DNA from: Variovorax sp. OAS795
Lineage (GTDB): Bacteria; Pseudomonadota; Gammaproteobacteria; Burkholderiales; Burkholderiaceae_C
Direction of reading: 5' to 3'
Assembly (NCBI RefSeq): GCF_040546685.1
Contig: NZ_JBEPOH010000001.1
Coordinates: 62,001 to 126,000 of the forward strand
Length of the DNA stretch: 64,000 nucleotides
Shown piece after piece: positions 8,424 through 16,651 of this stretch. Made by a program: the position numbers and the translations under genes. The notes beneath the pieces were generated by a model. That model saw only the letters and a list, made by a program, of their open reading frames with translations. It was not told the DNA's origin and searched no databases. How positions within the stretch are numbered: position 1 is the stretch's first letter; each line of letters starts with the position of its first letter.

Positions 8424-8427
8424 CATC

Positions 8428-8502
8428 TGGTCCCGCCGCCAGGAATCGAACCTGGATCTCAGCCTTCGGAGGGCCGAATTCTATCCGTTGAAATACAGCG
8501 AG
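8428..8502 (-). tRNA. tRNA-Arg (anticodon CCG)
   Basis: Cloverleaf read on the minus strand: acceptor CTCGCTG pairs with CGGCGGG (C1-G72, two G-U pairs), D-arm with TTCAACGGATAGAA, anticodon stem CGGCC/GGCTG enclosing the loop CTCCGAA (anticodon CCG), T-arm CCAGG-TTCGATT-CCTGG, discriminator A, and an encoded CCA. It decodes CGG. Its 3' end faces the acquired segment. The acceptor stem is a little weaker than usual because of the two wobble pairs. Confidence 0.92.
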
Positions 8503-8545
8503 GAATCTGGGCTCCGGCAGTACCGGAGCCCCACATTATCGCCCA

Positions 8546-9217
8546 TCAGAGGGCGACTTCTTCATCCGCTTCGTTCCCGATACCGGCTTTCGAGTTCCGT
8601 GATGCAAAGCCCAGGCCGGCCAGGTAGACGCGGAAGGTGCGGCGGCCGGTGGGCACCAGGTCGAAGGCGGCGGGGTCGAGCAGCCAGTTCTGGATGAGTC
8701 CGCTGATGAGGGCGTGCAGGCCCTGCGCCGCGGCGTGGCCGGGCACGGGGAGCTTGATGCGGTCGCGCCGGGCGGCCAGGCGCAGGGCTTTTTCGAAATC
8801 GGTCACGCAGGCGTTGCGGGCGTCGAGGTGGCGCTGCTGCACGGAGGCCATGTCGTGGGTGTATTCGACCTTGTGGGTGGCCACGTCGAACACGCGGCGC
8901 ACCTGGGGGTCGGTGGCCATGAGGGTGAGGGCGTGGACCATGCCCTCTTCGATCTCGGCCAGCGGATCGTTGTTGCTGGCGGCGGCTGCCGCCCGGGGGC
9001 CGGCCTCCAGCGGGAGGATGACGCGCTCCATCATCGCGTTGAAGAGGTCGGCCTTGTCCTTGAAGTGCCAATAGATGGCGCCACGCGTGGCGCCGGCCTG
9101 CTGCGCAATCTGCTGCAGCGAGGTCTGCGAGACGCCTTGCGCCTGGAACAGCAGCTCCGCGGCATCGAGCAAGCGGTGCCGCGTGGCCAGTGCTTCTTCC
9201 TTCGTACGACGTGCCAC
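8546..9217 (-). CDS. acrR: TetR/AcrR-family repressor of the RND efflux operon
   Basis: 223 aa from a GTG at 9215-9217, preceded by AGGAG at 5 bases. The N-terminal TetR HTH is clear: TRHRLLDAAELLFQAQGVSQ, then TSLQQIAQQAGATRGAIYWHFKDKADLF in two consecutive parts, a near-canonical AcrR/TtgR match. The C-terminal ligand-binding part is helical (MVHALTLMATDPQVRRVFDV ... VLPV-type helices). It is divergent from the adaptor gene with a 179-bp gap that contains an AcrR-like palindrome, so it most likely represses the pump until an effector binds. An upstream extension of the frame reads through antisense sequence and is not coding. Confidence 0.9.
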   Translation of the reverse strand: MARRTKEEALATRHRLLDAAELLFQAQGVSQTSLQQIAQQAGATRGAIYWHFKDKADLFNAMMERVILPLEAGPRAAAAASNNDPLAEIEEGMVHALTLMATDPQVRRVFDVATHKVEYTHDMASVQQRHLDARNACVTDFEKALRLAARRDRIKLPVPGHAAAQGLHALISGLIQNWLLDPAAFDLVPTGRRTFRVYLAGLGFASRNSKAGIGNEADEEVAL

Positions 9218-9277
9218 CAAGTCTCCTGTTTTGTAAAGCGAAGCCCTTTCGGTATCGTGAGGCCATTCGAAGGTGTC

Positions 9278-9301
9278 ACTATACATCCATGAATGTATGT
9301 A
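9278..9301. promoter_or_regulatory. AcrR-like operator in the divergent efflux promoter region
   Basis: A 24-bp imperfect palindrome centred on CATG, with TACAT on the left and ATGTATGTA on the right. Its right half (TGAATGTATGTA) matches the right half of the known E. coli AcrR operator, as I remember that sequence. It sits 61 bases upstream of the repressor start and 96 bases upstream of the adaptor start. Confidence 0.6.
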
Positions 9302-9396
9302 AACTAGCGGGCTTCCCCGATGGCCCGGCTGTTTACGCTGGTTTTCTGTTCGCTTCGCGAACTGGCCATCTCCCGTCTTTGCTTCAAAGGATTCGC

Positions 9397-10686
9397 ATGC
9401 CTCTCCTGCATGTTTCGCGTCATTCGTCGTTTTCGCCGCGCCTCGCGATCGTGGCCGCTGCCGTGGTTTTGGCGCTCGCGGCCTGTTCCAAGGGGGATGC
9501 GCCGGCCGGACCGGGCGGCCCGGGTGCCGGCGGGCCGCGGCCCGCGCCTGAAGTGGGCGTGGTGGTGGCGGCGCCGGGCGACGTGGGCCTGGTGACGGAG
9601 CTGCCGGGACGGCTGGAGGCTTCGCGCGTGGCGCAGGTTCGCGCCCGCGCCTCGGGCATCCTGCTGAAACGTGAGTTCCGCGAAGGCAGCGACGTGAAGG
9701 CCGGCCAGCTGCTGTTCCGCATCGATCCGGCGCCGCTGGTGGCCGCATCGCAAAACGCACAGGCCACGCTGGCGCGCGCCCAGGCCAACGCGGTGCAGGC
9801 CCGGGCCCTGGCCGAGCGCTACAAGCCGCTGGTCGAGGCCAACGCGGTGAGCAAGCAGGAATACGCGAACGCGGTGGCCGCGCAGAAGACGGCCGAAGCC
9901 GACGTGGCCTCGGGCCGCGCAGCGGTGCAAACGGCCAAGATCAATCAGGGCTACGCCGACGTGACCTCGCCCATCGCGGGCCGCATCGGCCGTGCGCTGG
10001 TGACCGAAGGCGCGCTGGTGGGCCAGGGCGACGCGACCGAGCTGGCCGTGGTGCAGCAGATCAACCCGATGTATGTGAACTTCACGCAGTCGGCGTCCGA
10101 CGTGCTCAAGCTGCGCCGCGCGCTGGCCGCGGGCCAGTACAAGCGTGCCAACGGCGAAGAAGCCGCGGCGGTCACCGTGGTGCTGGAAGACGGCACCGAA
10201 TACGCGATGCCCGGCAAGCTGCTGTTCTCCGACCTGACGGTGGATTCGACCACCGGCCAGGTCACGCTGCGCGCCGAGGTGCCCAACCCCAAGGGCGAGC
10301 TGCTGCCGGGCCTGTATGTGCGGGTGCGGCTGGAGCAGGCGCAGGCCACCAACGCGATCACCATTCCCCAGCAGGCCGTCACGCGCACGCAGCAGGGCGA
10401 CACGGTGTCGGTGGTGAGCGCCGACGGCAAGATCAGCCAGCGCACGGTGAAGATCAGTGCTGCCAAGGACAACCAGTGGGTGGTGCTCGACGGCCTGAAG
10501 GCGGGCGAGCAGGTGATGGTCGACGGCTTCCAGAAGCTGCAGATGATGCCGCCCGGCACGCCGGTGAAGGCGGTGCCCTGGCAAAAGTCCGCGCCCAACG
10601 GCGCGGCACAACCGGCGGCGCCGGCGGCCTCCGCCGCGGCGGCGCCAGCGAGCGGCCCGGCGCCTGCCACCGCCGAGAAGAAGTAA
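9397..10686 (+). CDS. acrA: RND efflux periplasmic adaptor (AcrA/MexA family) lipoprotein
   Basis: 429 aa from the ATG at 9397. A signal peptide ends at a lipobox (ALAACS), so the protein is lipid-anchored to the inner membrane facing the periplasm. The membrane-fusion signature is present: GRLEASRVAQVRARASGILL and EGSDVKAGQLLFRIDPA (lipoyl half), a coiled-coil hairpin about 90-150 (AQATLARAQANAVQARALAE), then DVTSPIAGRIGRALVTEGAL (second lipoyl half) and a beta-barrel/MP domain. The tail is low-complexity Ala/Pro. First gene of a three-gene pump operon; it ends 16 bases before the pump gene. Confidence 0.93.
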   Translation: MPLLHVSRHSSFSPRLAIVAAAVVLALAACSKGDAPAGPGGPGAGGPRPAPEVGVVVAAPGDVGLVTELPGRLEASRVAQVRARASGILLKREFREGSDVKAGQLLFRIDPAPLVAASQNAQATLARAQANAVQARALAERYKPLVEANAVSKQEYANAVAAQKTAEADVASGRAAVQTAKINQGYADVTSPIAGRIGRALVTEGALVGQGDATELAVVQQINPMYVNFTQSASDVLKLRRALAAGQYKRANGEEAAAVTVVLEDGTEYAMPGKLLFSDLTVDSTTGQVTLRAEVPNPKGELLPGLYVRVRLEQAQATNAITIPQQAVTRTQQGDTVSVVSADGKISQRTVKISAAKDNQWVVLDGLKAGEQVMVDGFQKLQMMPPGTPVKAVPWQKSAPNGAAQPAAPAASAAAAPASGPAPATAEKK

Positions 10687-10702
10687 TCAGGAGCGCGCCC
10701 GC

Positions 10703-13700
10703 ATGGCCAAATTCTTTATCGACCGCCCGATCTTCGCCTGGGTGATCGCACTGTTCGTCCTGGTGATGGGCGGCGTGGCAATCACCCAGCTGCCGATCTC
10801 GCAATATCCGCCGGTGGCACCGCCTGCCATCGTGATCAACGTGGCGTACCCCGGCGCCTCGGCGCAGACGCTGGAGGACAGCGTGCTGTCCGTCATCGAG
10901 CGCGAAATGAACGGTTCGCCGGGCCTGATCTACATGGAATCGGTGGCGCAGGCCGACGGCAGCGGCACCATCACCATCAGCTTCGAGGCCGGCACCAACG
11001 ACGACCTGGCGCAGGTGGACGTGCAGAACCGGCTCTCGCGCGCAACGCCGCGCCTGCCAGCCGCGGTCACGCAGCAGGGCGTTCGCGTGGACAAGGCGCG
11101 CAACAACTTCCTGATGTTCGTGATGCTGTCTTCGGACAACCCCGCATTCGACCCGGTGGCGCTGGGCGACTACACGGCGCGCAACATCGTGCCCGAGCTG
11201 CAGCGCGTGATCGGCGTGGGCCAGGCGCAGCTTTTCGGCTCCGAGAACGCGATGCGCATCTGGATCGACCCGGCCAAGCTGCAGGGCTATGCGCTGTCGG
11301 CCACCGACGTGAACAATGCCATTCGCGCGCAGAACGCGCAGGTGTCTTCGGGCACGCTGGGCGACCTGCCCAACATTCCGGGCCAGGCCATTGCGGCCAC
11401 GGTGGTGGTGAACGGCCAGCTCGCCAACGTGGAGCAGTTCAAGAACATCGTGCTGCGCGCCAATACCAACGGCTCGACCGTGCGGCTGAAAGACGTCGCG
11501 CGGGTCGAGCTGGGCGGGCAGTCCTACGCCACGTCGGCGCGGCTGAACGGCGTGCCCGCGGTGGGCATCGGCGTGCAGCCCACGCCCAACGGCAACGCGC
11601 TGCAATCGGCCAAGGCGATCCGCGCCAAGATGGCCGAGCTGGAGCGCTTCTTCCCGCCGGGCGTGAAGTGGGACATTCCGTACGACAGCTCGCGCTTCGT
11701 GCAGATCTCCATCACCGAAGTGGTCAAGACGCTGCTCGAAGCCGTCGCGCTGGTGTTCGTGGTGATGTTCCTGTTCCTGCAGAACTGGCGCTACACGATC
11801 ATTCCGACCATCGTGGTGCCGATTGCGCTCTTGGGCACGTTTGCCTCGCTGCTGGCGCTGGGCTTCTCGATCAACGTGCTGACCATGTTCGGCATGGTGC
11901 TGGTGATCGGCATCGTGGTGGACGACGCCATCGTGGTGGTCGAGAACGTCGAGCGCATCATGAGCGAAGAGGGGCTCTCGCCGCTCGAAGCCACGCGCAA
12001 GGCCATGAAGCAGATCTCGGGCGCCATCATCGGCGTGACCGTGGTGCTGATCTCGGTGTTTGTGCCGCTGGCGTTCTTTGCGGGCTCCACCGGCAACATC
12101 TACCGCCAGTTCTCGGCGGTGATGGTGACCTCGATCGCCTTCTCGGCCTTCATGGCGCTGTCGCTCACGCCTGCGCTGTGCGCCACGCTGCTCAAGCCAG
12201 TGGAAGCCGGCCACCACCACGAGAAGCGCGGCTTCTTCGGCTGGTTCAACCGGGGCTTCACGCGCACGGCCAAGGGCTACGAGAGCGTTGTCGCGCGCAT
12301 CTTGAAGCGCGCCGCGCGCTACCTGGTCATCTACGCGGTCATCATCGGCGCGGTGGTGTTCACCTACATGCGGCTGCCAAGCTCGTTCCTGCCGGCGGAA
12401 GACCAGGGCAACATCATCGTCAACGTGCAGCTGCCCCCGGGCGCCACGCAAGAGCGCGCGCTGTCGGTCATGCAGCAGGTCGAAGGCTTCATCCTGAAGC
12501 AGCCCGAAGTGCAGAGCATGGTCGGCGTAATGGGCTTCAGCTTCTCGGGCCAGGGCCAGAACGCAGGCCTTGCCTTCGTCACGCTGAAAGACTGGGAAGA
12601 ACGCAAGGACCCGGCCCATTCGGCCAGCGCGCTCGCGGGCCGCGCCTTCGGTGCGCTCTCGGGCATTCGCGACGCTTTCATCTACCCGCTGAGCCCGCCG
12701 CCGATTCCTGAGCTGGGCAACGCCAGCGGCTTCAGCTTCCGGCTGCAGGACCGCTCGGGCGCGGGCCACGAGGCGCTCATCAACGCGCGCAACCAGCTGC
12801 TGGGCATGGCCGGGCAGAGCAAGATCCTGGCGCAGGTGCGGCCGGACGGCCTGGAAGACGCGCCGCAGCTGCAGATCGACATCGACCGCGACAAGGCGAA
12901 CGCGCTGGGCGTGAGCTTCGACGCGATCAACGCGACGCTGTCGACCGGTCTGGGCTCGAGCTACATCAACGACTTTCCGAACCGCGGCCGCTTGCAGCGC
13001 GTGATGGTGCAGGCCGATGCGCCGGCCCGCATGCAGCCCGACGACCTGCTGCGGTTGAACGCCAGCAACTCGCAGGGCCAGCCGGTGCCGCTGTCGGCAT
13101 TTGCCACCACCAGGTGGGTCAAGGGCGCGACGCAGACGGTGCGCTACAACGGCTACCCCGCCATCCGCATCAGCGGCGACGCGGCACCGGGCTTCAGCAC
13201 GGGCGCGGCCATGGCCGAGATGGAAAAGCTCGCACGCCAGCTGCCGCAAGGCTTCGGTTTCGAATGGACCGGACAGTCGCGTGAAGAAAAGCTCGCAGGT
13301 TCGCAGGCCATCGTGCTCTACGGCTTCGCGATCCTCGCGGTGTTCCTGTGCCTGGCCGCGCTGTACGAGAGCTGGACGATCCCGCTGGCGGTGATCCTGG
13401 TGGTGCCGCTGGGCGTGCTGGGCGTGCTGCTGGCAACGATGCTGCGGGCCTACTCCAACGACGTGTACTTCCAGGTGGGGCTGATCACCATCATCGGCCT
13501 CTCGGCAAAGAACGCGATCCTGATCATCGAGTTTGCCAAGGACCTGCAGGCGCAGGGCAAGGGCATCATCGAATCGGCGCTGGCCGCGGCCCACCTGCGG
13601 TTCCGGCCCATCGTGATGACCTCGCTGGCCTTCGGCCTGGGCGTGGTGCCGCTGGTGCTCGCCTCGGGGGCCGGGTCGGCCAGCCAGCGCGCCATCGGCA

Positions 13701-13864
13701 CCGGCGTGCTGGGCGGCATGGTGACGGGCACGGCGCTGGCGGTGATCTTCGTGCCGGTGTTCTTCGTGGTGGTGCGCACCCTGTTCAAGGGCAGCGCACG
13801 ACAGCATGAAGCCGACAAGCGGCATGCAGAGGCGGCCGGCATCATGGAAGAAAAAGCAACATGA
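10703..13864 (+). CDS. acrB: RND multidrug efflux transporter (AcrB/MexB family, HAE1)
   Basis: 1053 aa, the full family length. It starts MAKFFIDRPIFAWVIALFVL as AcrB does. The proton-relay residues are present: Asp407-Asp408 in GIVVDDAIVVVENVER and Lys936 in LSAKNAILIIEFAK. Twelve transmembrane segments and two large periplasmic loops are evident (hydrophobic clusters near 10-30, 340-560, 870-1030). It exports drugs or other amphiphiles by proton exchange as a trimer with the adaptor and the outer-membrane channel. The stop overlaps the next start (ATGA). Confidence 0.95.
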   Translation: MAKFFIDRPIFAWVIALFVLVMGGVAITQLPISQYPPVAPPAIVINVAYPGASAQTLEDSVLSVIEREMNGSPGLIYMESVAQADGSGTITISFEAGTNDDLAQVDVQNRLSRATPRLPAAVTQQGVRVDKARNNFLMFVMLSSDNPAFDPVALGDYTARNIVPELQRVIGVGQAQLFGSENAMRIWIDPAKLQGYALSATDVNNAIRAQNAQVSSGTLGDLPNIPGQAIAATVVVNGQLANVEQFKNIVLRANTNGSTVRLKDVARVELGGQSYATSARLNGVPAVGIGVQPTPNGNALQSAKAIRAKMAELERFFPPGVKWDIPYDSSRFVQISITEVVKTLLEAVALVFVVMFLFLQNWRYTIIPTIVVPIALLGTFASLLALGFSINVLTMFGMVLVIGIVVDDAIVVVENVERIMSEEGLSPLEATRKAMKQISGAIIGVTVVLISVFVPLAFFAGSTGNIYRQFSAVMVTSIAFSAFMALSLTPALCATLLKPVEAGHHHEKRGFFGWFNRGFTRTAKGYESVVARILKRAARYLVIYAVIIGAVVFTYMRLPSSFLPAEDQGNIIVNVQLPPGATQERALSVMQQVEGFILKQPEVQSMVGVMGFSFSGQGQNAGLAFVTLKDWEERKDPAHSASALAGRAFGALSGIRDAFIYPLSPPPIPELGNASGFSFRLQDRSGAGHEALINARNQLLGMAGQSKILAQVRPDGLEDAPQLQIDIDRDKANALGVSFDAINATLSTGLGSSYINDFPNRGRLQRVMVQADAPARMQPDDLLRLNASNSQGQPVPLSAFATTRWVKGATQTVRYNGYPAIRISGDAAPGFSTGAAMAEMEKLARQLPQGFGFEWTGQSREEKLAGSQAIVLYGFAILAVFLCLAALYESWTIPLAVILVVPLGVLGVLLATMLRAYSNDVYFQVGLITIIGLSAKNAILIIEFAKDLQAQGKGIIESALAAAHLRFRPIVMTSLAFGLGVVPLVLASGAGSASQRAIGTGVLGGMVTGTALAVIFVPVFFVVVRTLFKGSARQHEADKRHAEAAGIMEEKAT

Positions 13865-15285
13865 CCAAGAAACTGATTCCCACCGCCCTGGCCGCGGCCA
13901 TGCTGCTGGCCGGCTGTTCGCTGATTCCTACCTACGAGCGCCCGGCCCCGCCGGTGCCGACCACCTTCCCGGGCGACCCGGCGCAGCCGGCCGGCCCGGC
14001 CGCGGCGGCCGTGCCGTGGGAAGACTTCTTCACCGATGCGCGGCTGAACGGCCTGATCCGCACCGCGCTGGAAAACAACCGCGACCTGCGCGTCTCGGTG
14101 CTCAACATCGAGCAGGCGCGCGCGCAGTTCCAGATCCAGCGCTCGTCGCTGTTCCCGGCGGTGGGCGTCACGGGCAGCGGATCGCGCTCCAGCCCCAACC
14201 CTTACCAGGCCTTCGACAGCAGCGTGGGCAGCGTGTCGCAGCAGTACAGCGTCAACCTGGGCATCACGGCCTGGGAGATCGACTTCTTCGGCCGCATCCG
14301 CGCGCTGAAGGACCAGGCGCTGGCGCAATACCTGGCCACCGAGGAATCGCGCAAGGCCGCGCAGGTGAGCCTGATCGCGGCAGTGGCCACGGGCTGGCTC
14401 ACGCTGATTGCCGACGACGAGCTGCTCGAGCTCACGCGCCAGACGCTGGTCACGCGCGAAGAATCGGTGCGCCTCACCAAGCTGCGCTTCGACAACGGCG
14501 TGTCGTCGGAGCTCGACTTCCAGGCCGCCAACTCGCTCGCCGAGACCGCGCGTGCCTCGTATGCGCAGCAGCAGCGCGCGCGCATGCAGGACGAGAACGC
14601 GCTCGCCCTGCTGCTGGGCGCGCCGGTGCCGGCCAGCGCCACCGCGGGCGGCGTCAAGGGCCTGGACAGCGTGCAGCCGATGCCCGACGTGCCGGCCGGC
14701 CTGCCGTCCGACCTGCTGGCCGAGCGGCCCGACATCCGCGCGGCCGAGCAGCAGCTCATCGGCGCCAACGCCAACATCGGCGCCGCGCGCGCCAACTTCT
14801 TCCCGCGCGTGTCGCTGACCACCACGCTGGGCACCGTGAGCAGCGAGTTCTCTGGCCTGTTCGACAGCGGCTCCAAGGCCTGGTCGTTCGCGCCGTCGAT
14901 CACGTTGCCGATCTTCGATGCGGGCCGCAACAGGGCCACGCTCGACTCGGCCAGGGCCGGGCGCGAGATTGCCGTGGCGCAGTACGAGAAGTCGATCCAG
15001 ACCGCGTTCCGCGAAGTGGCCGACGCGCTGGCCGGCCGCGCCACGCTGGGCGAGCAGGTGCGTGCGCAGCGCGCTCAGGCCGAGGCCGAGGCGGTGCGCT
15101 TCCGGCTTTCGGACATGCGCTACCGCAACGGCATTGCGAGCGCGCTCGACCTGCTGGATGCGCAGCGTTCGCTCTACACGGCGCAGCAATCGGCCGTGAC
15201 CACGCGGCTCCTGCAGCTGCAGAACCAGGTCACGCTCTACAAGACGCTGGGCGGCGGCTGGGCGACCCGGGACAGCAAGGGCTGA
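13861..15285 (+). CDS. oprM: Outer-membrane efflux channel lipoprotein (OprM/NodT family)
   Basis: 474 aa. The signal peptide ends at a lipobox (LLAGCSLIPTYERPAPPVP), with the post-Cys sequence typical of the NodT family. Two OEP repeats follow: NRDLRVSVLNIEQARAQFQI in the first half and QFEKSIQTAFREVADALAGR-like (YEKSIQTAFREVADAL) in the second; AERPDIRAAEQQLIGANANI marks the start of the second repeat. It forms the trimeric TolC-like tunnel for the pump. Its start overlaps the acrB stop, and it is the last gene of the operon. Confidence 0.93.
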   Translation: MTKKLIPTALAAAMLLAGCSLIPTYERPAPPVPTTFPGDPAQPAGPAAAAVPWEDFFTDARLNGLIRTALENNRDLRVSVLNIEQARAQFQIQRSSLFPAVGVTGSGSRSSPNPYQAFDSSVGSVSQQYSVNLGITAWEIDFFGRIRALKDQALAQYLATEESRKAAQVSLIAAVATGWLTLIADDELLELTRQTLVTREESVRLTKLRFDNGVSSELDFQAANSLAETARASYAQQQRARMQDENALALLLGAPVPASATAGGVKGLDSVQPMPDVPAGLPSDLLAERPDIRAAEQQLIGANANIGAARANFFPRVSLTTTLGTVSSEFSGLFDSGSKAWSFAPSITLPIFDAGRNRATLDSARAGREIAVAQYEKSIQTAFREVADALAGRATLGEQVRAQRAQAEAEAVRFRLSDMRYRNGIASALDLLDAQRSLYTAQQSAVTTRLLQLQNQVTLYKTLGGGWATRDSKG

Positions 15286-15341
15286 GGCTTTCGCGCGACG
15301 CCTTGGGAGCGGCCTTCCGTCGTTTGGGCGGAGGGCCTCTC

Positions 15342-15347
15342 TATAAT
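15342..15347 (+). promoter_or_regulatory. Possible -10 element for the cytochrome c gene
   Basis: A perfect TATAAT lies 54 bases before the ATG of the cytochrome gene. No good -35 hexamer sits 17 bases upstream, so this is suggestive only. An imperfect hairpin (GGCCTTCCG ... CGGAGGGCC, 15311-15337) just before it could end the efflux transcript but lacks a T run. Confidence 0.35.
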
Positions 15348-15400
15348 CGCCGGTTGATTCGAAAAAGCCCCCCGACGAGCCCCCGTTATTGAGGACGCCA

Positions 15401-16027
15401 ATGAGCGCAGACCCGCACTACCAGGCCACAGAAGACGCCCACACCGGCCCGATCAAGAACCCGAAGCAACTGCTGCTGGCGGTATTTTTCTCCTTCCTGG
15501 TCCCTATCCTGATCATCGTGGGCCTTGTGGCCTATGTGGTTTCGGGCAACAAGCCCGCGGGCACGGCCGAGGGCGACAACATGTCGCTGTACGGCGTGTC
15601 GAAGGATGCGCGCGACCGCGAACTGGCCGAACGCCTGAAGAAGGTCGGCGCCATCGAGATCCGCGATGCCAACCGCCCCCTGGCAGCCGGCGACGCCGTC
15701 TTCAAGGCGCAATGCGCGGCCTGCCACGGCGCCCCCGGCATTCCCGGCGCGCCCCACCTGAACGACGCCGCGGCCTGGGGCCCCCGCATCGGCCAGGGCT
15801 ACGAAACGCTGCTCGACCACGCGCTGCACGGCAAGGGCGCGATGCCTCCCCAGGGCGGCGGCGACTTCGAAGACGCCGAAATCGGCCGTGCCGTGGTCTA
15901 CATGGCCAATGCCGGCGGCGCCAAGTTCCCGATCCCCGAGCGTCCGGCGGCGGCGGGAGCAGCAGGCGCGGCTCCGGCCGACGGCGCTGCCTCGGCGGCC
16001 GCACCGGCCGCCAGCGCAAGCAAGTAA
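15401..16027 (+). CDS. Membrane-anchored c-type cytochrome (c5/CytC family)
   Basis: 208 aa from the ATG at 15401 (GAGG 8 bases upstream). One transmembrane anchor lies at residues about 25-47 (LLLAVFFSFLVPILIIVGLV), followed by a periplasmic domain with one haem site CAACH near 107 and a downstream Met ligand candidate in GKGAMPPQGG. The C-terminal tail is Ala/Pro-rich. It resembles cytochrome c5-like proteins that carry electrons in the periplasm, probably to or from a respiratory oxidase. It is monocistronic, with a strong terminator 19 bases past the stop. Confidence 0.88.
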   Translation: MSADPHYQATEDAHTGPIKNPKQLLLAVFFSFLVPILIIVGLVAYVVSGNKPAGTAEGDNMSLYGVSKDARDRELAERLKKVGAIEIRDANRPLAAGDAVFKAQCAACHGAPGIPGAPHLNDAAAWGPRIGQGYETLLDHALHGKGAMPPQGGGDFEDAEIGRAVVYMANAGGAKFPIPERPAAAGAAGAAPADGAASAAAPAASASK

Positions 16028-16045
16028 GCGCATCCCTTCCCCCGC

Positions 16046-16074
16046 AAAAAAGCCGGCTTCGAGCCGGCTTTTTT
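16046..16074. terminator. Bidirectional rho-independent terminator
   Basis: AGCCGGCT-TCG-AGCCGGCT is a perfect 8-bp stem, with A5 on the left and T5 on the right, so it can stop the cytochrome c transcript and the convergent minus-strand transcript from 16646. Confidence 0.88.
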
Positions 16075-16097
16075 ATTGGGCGGACGCTGCGAGGCTC

Positions 16098-16646
16098 TTA
16101 TTTCGATAGCGAGGCGAGGCGGCGTTCCGCGGGGCTCAGCACATGGCCGAAGCGCTGCGGCAGTTCATCGGCATGCACGGCCTGCGGGGTCCACAGCCCT
16201 TGCTCCACCGCCTCGGCCGCCAGTGCCACGTCCTGCGTGTGGACCAGTCCGAGCCCCAGGGGCGTTGAAAGATAGAGCCGTCCGTTCTCGTCGAGCAGGC
16301 AGCCCGTGATCCCGCCGGGCGCCTGGCCAGTGTGGGCCGTGACGGCAAAGTCCTTGTCGTCGGCAATGCGCCAGACGAAGGGCGCGGCCTCCAGTTCCAC
16401 GTAGACGCGCTGCGGGCCGTTCTGGAAGAACCACTGGCCTTCATCGTCGTGGTCGTAGTTGCGCTGGATGAAGTCGATCAGCTTCTCGTGCCGCAGCATC
16501 GACCCCTTGGCGGCCGCAAAGGAGCCCTGGGCCTGCGTGCGGTCGTCGCGCATGTACCAGTTGCCGCGCGCGTCCAGACCGAGCCAGCCGTAGCAGTGGG
16601 GCACGTTGGGCCACTTGGCGAGGGCCTGTTTGACGATGTCGTCCAT
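16098..16646 (-). CDS. Conserved hypothetical protein (possibly DUF2944-type)
   Basis: 182 aa from the ATG at 16644-16646. No signal peptide or membrane segment, so cytoplasmic. Features are VPHCYGWLGLDARGNWYMRD, KGSMLRHEKLIDFIQRNYDH, and a C-terminal part with DENGRLYLSTPLGLGLVHTQ. It looks like a betaproteobacterial family of unknown function; the DUF number is from memory and unverified. It follows the YheT-like hydrolase by 5 bases on the same strand and is likely co-transcribed with it. Confidence 0.75.
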   Translation of the reverse strand: MDDIVKQALAKWPNVPHCYGWLGLDARGNWYMRDDRTQAQGSFAAAKGSMLRHEKLIDFIQRNYDHDDEGQWFFQNGPQRVYVELEAAPFVWRIADDKDFAVTAHTGQAPGGITGCLLDENGRLYLSTPLGLGLVHTQDVALAAEAVEQGLWTPQAVHADELPQRFGHVLSPAERRLASLSK

Positions 16647-16651
16647 GGCGG

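Larger units (their letters stand above)
3086..8427. other. Candidate acquired segment between the GST gene and tRNA-Arg
   Basis: This stretch contains the only genes in the window with clearly lower G+C and freer third-codon positions (many A/T-ending codons in the 1274-aa gene), set between typical high-G+C genes. Its right border is the 3' end of tRNA-Arg, the side usually targeted by integrating elements. Contents: an unidentified ORF, an XRE regulator, and a reverse transcriptase-nitrilase gene. I found no integrase, no IS ends and no second copy of the tRNA 3' end at the left border. Bases 3571-3792 hold no recognisable gene. The boundaries given are those of the flanking genes, not a measured breakpoint. 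Confidence 0.6.

Noticed and set aside
10454-13825. Very long minus-strand ORF (1123 codons) opposite acrB
   Set aside because: Antisense shadow of acrB and its neighbours in high-G+C DNA; the sequence is His/Arg/Ala-rich with no recognisable domain, while the plus strand encodes a complete RND transporter.
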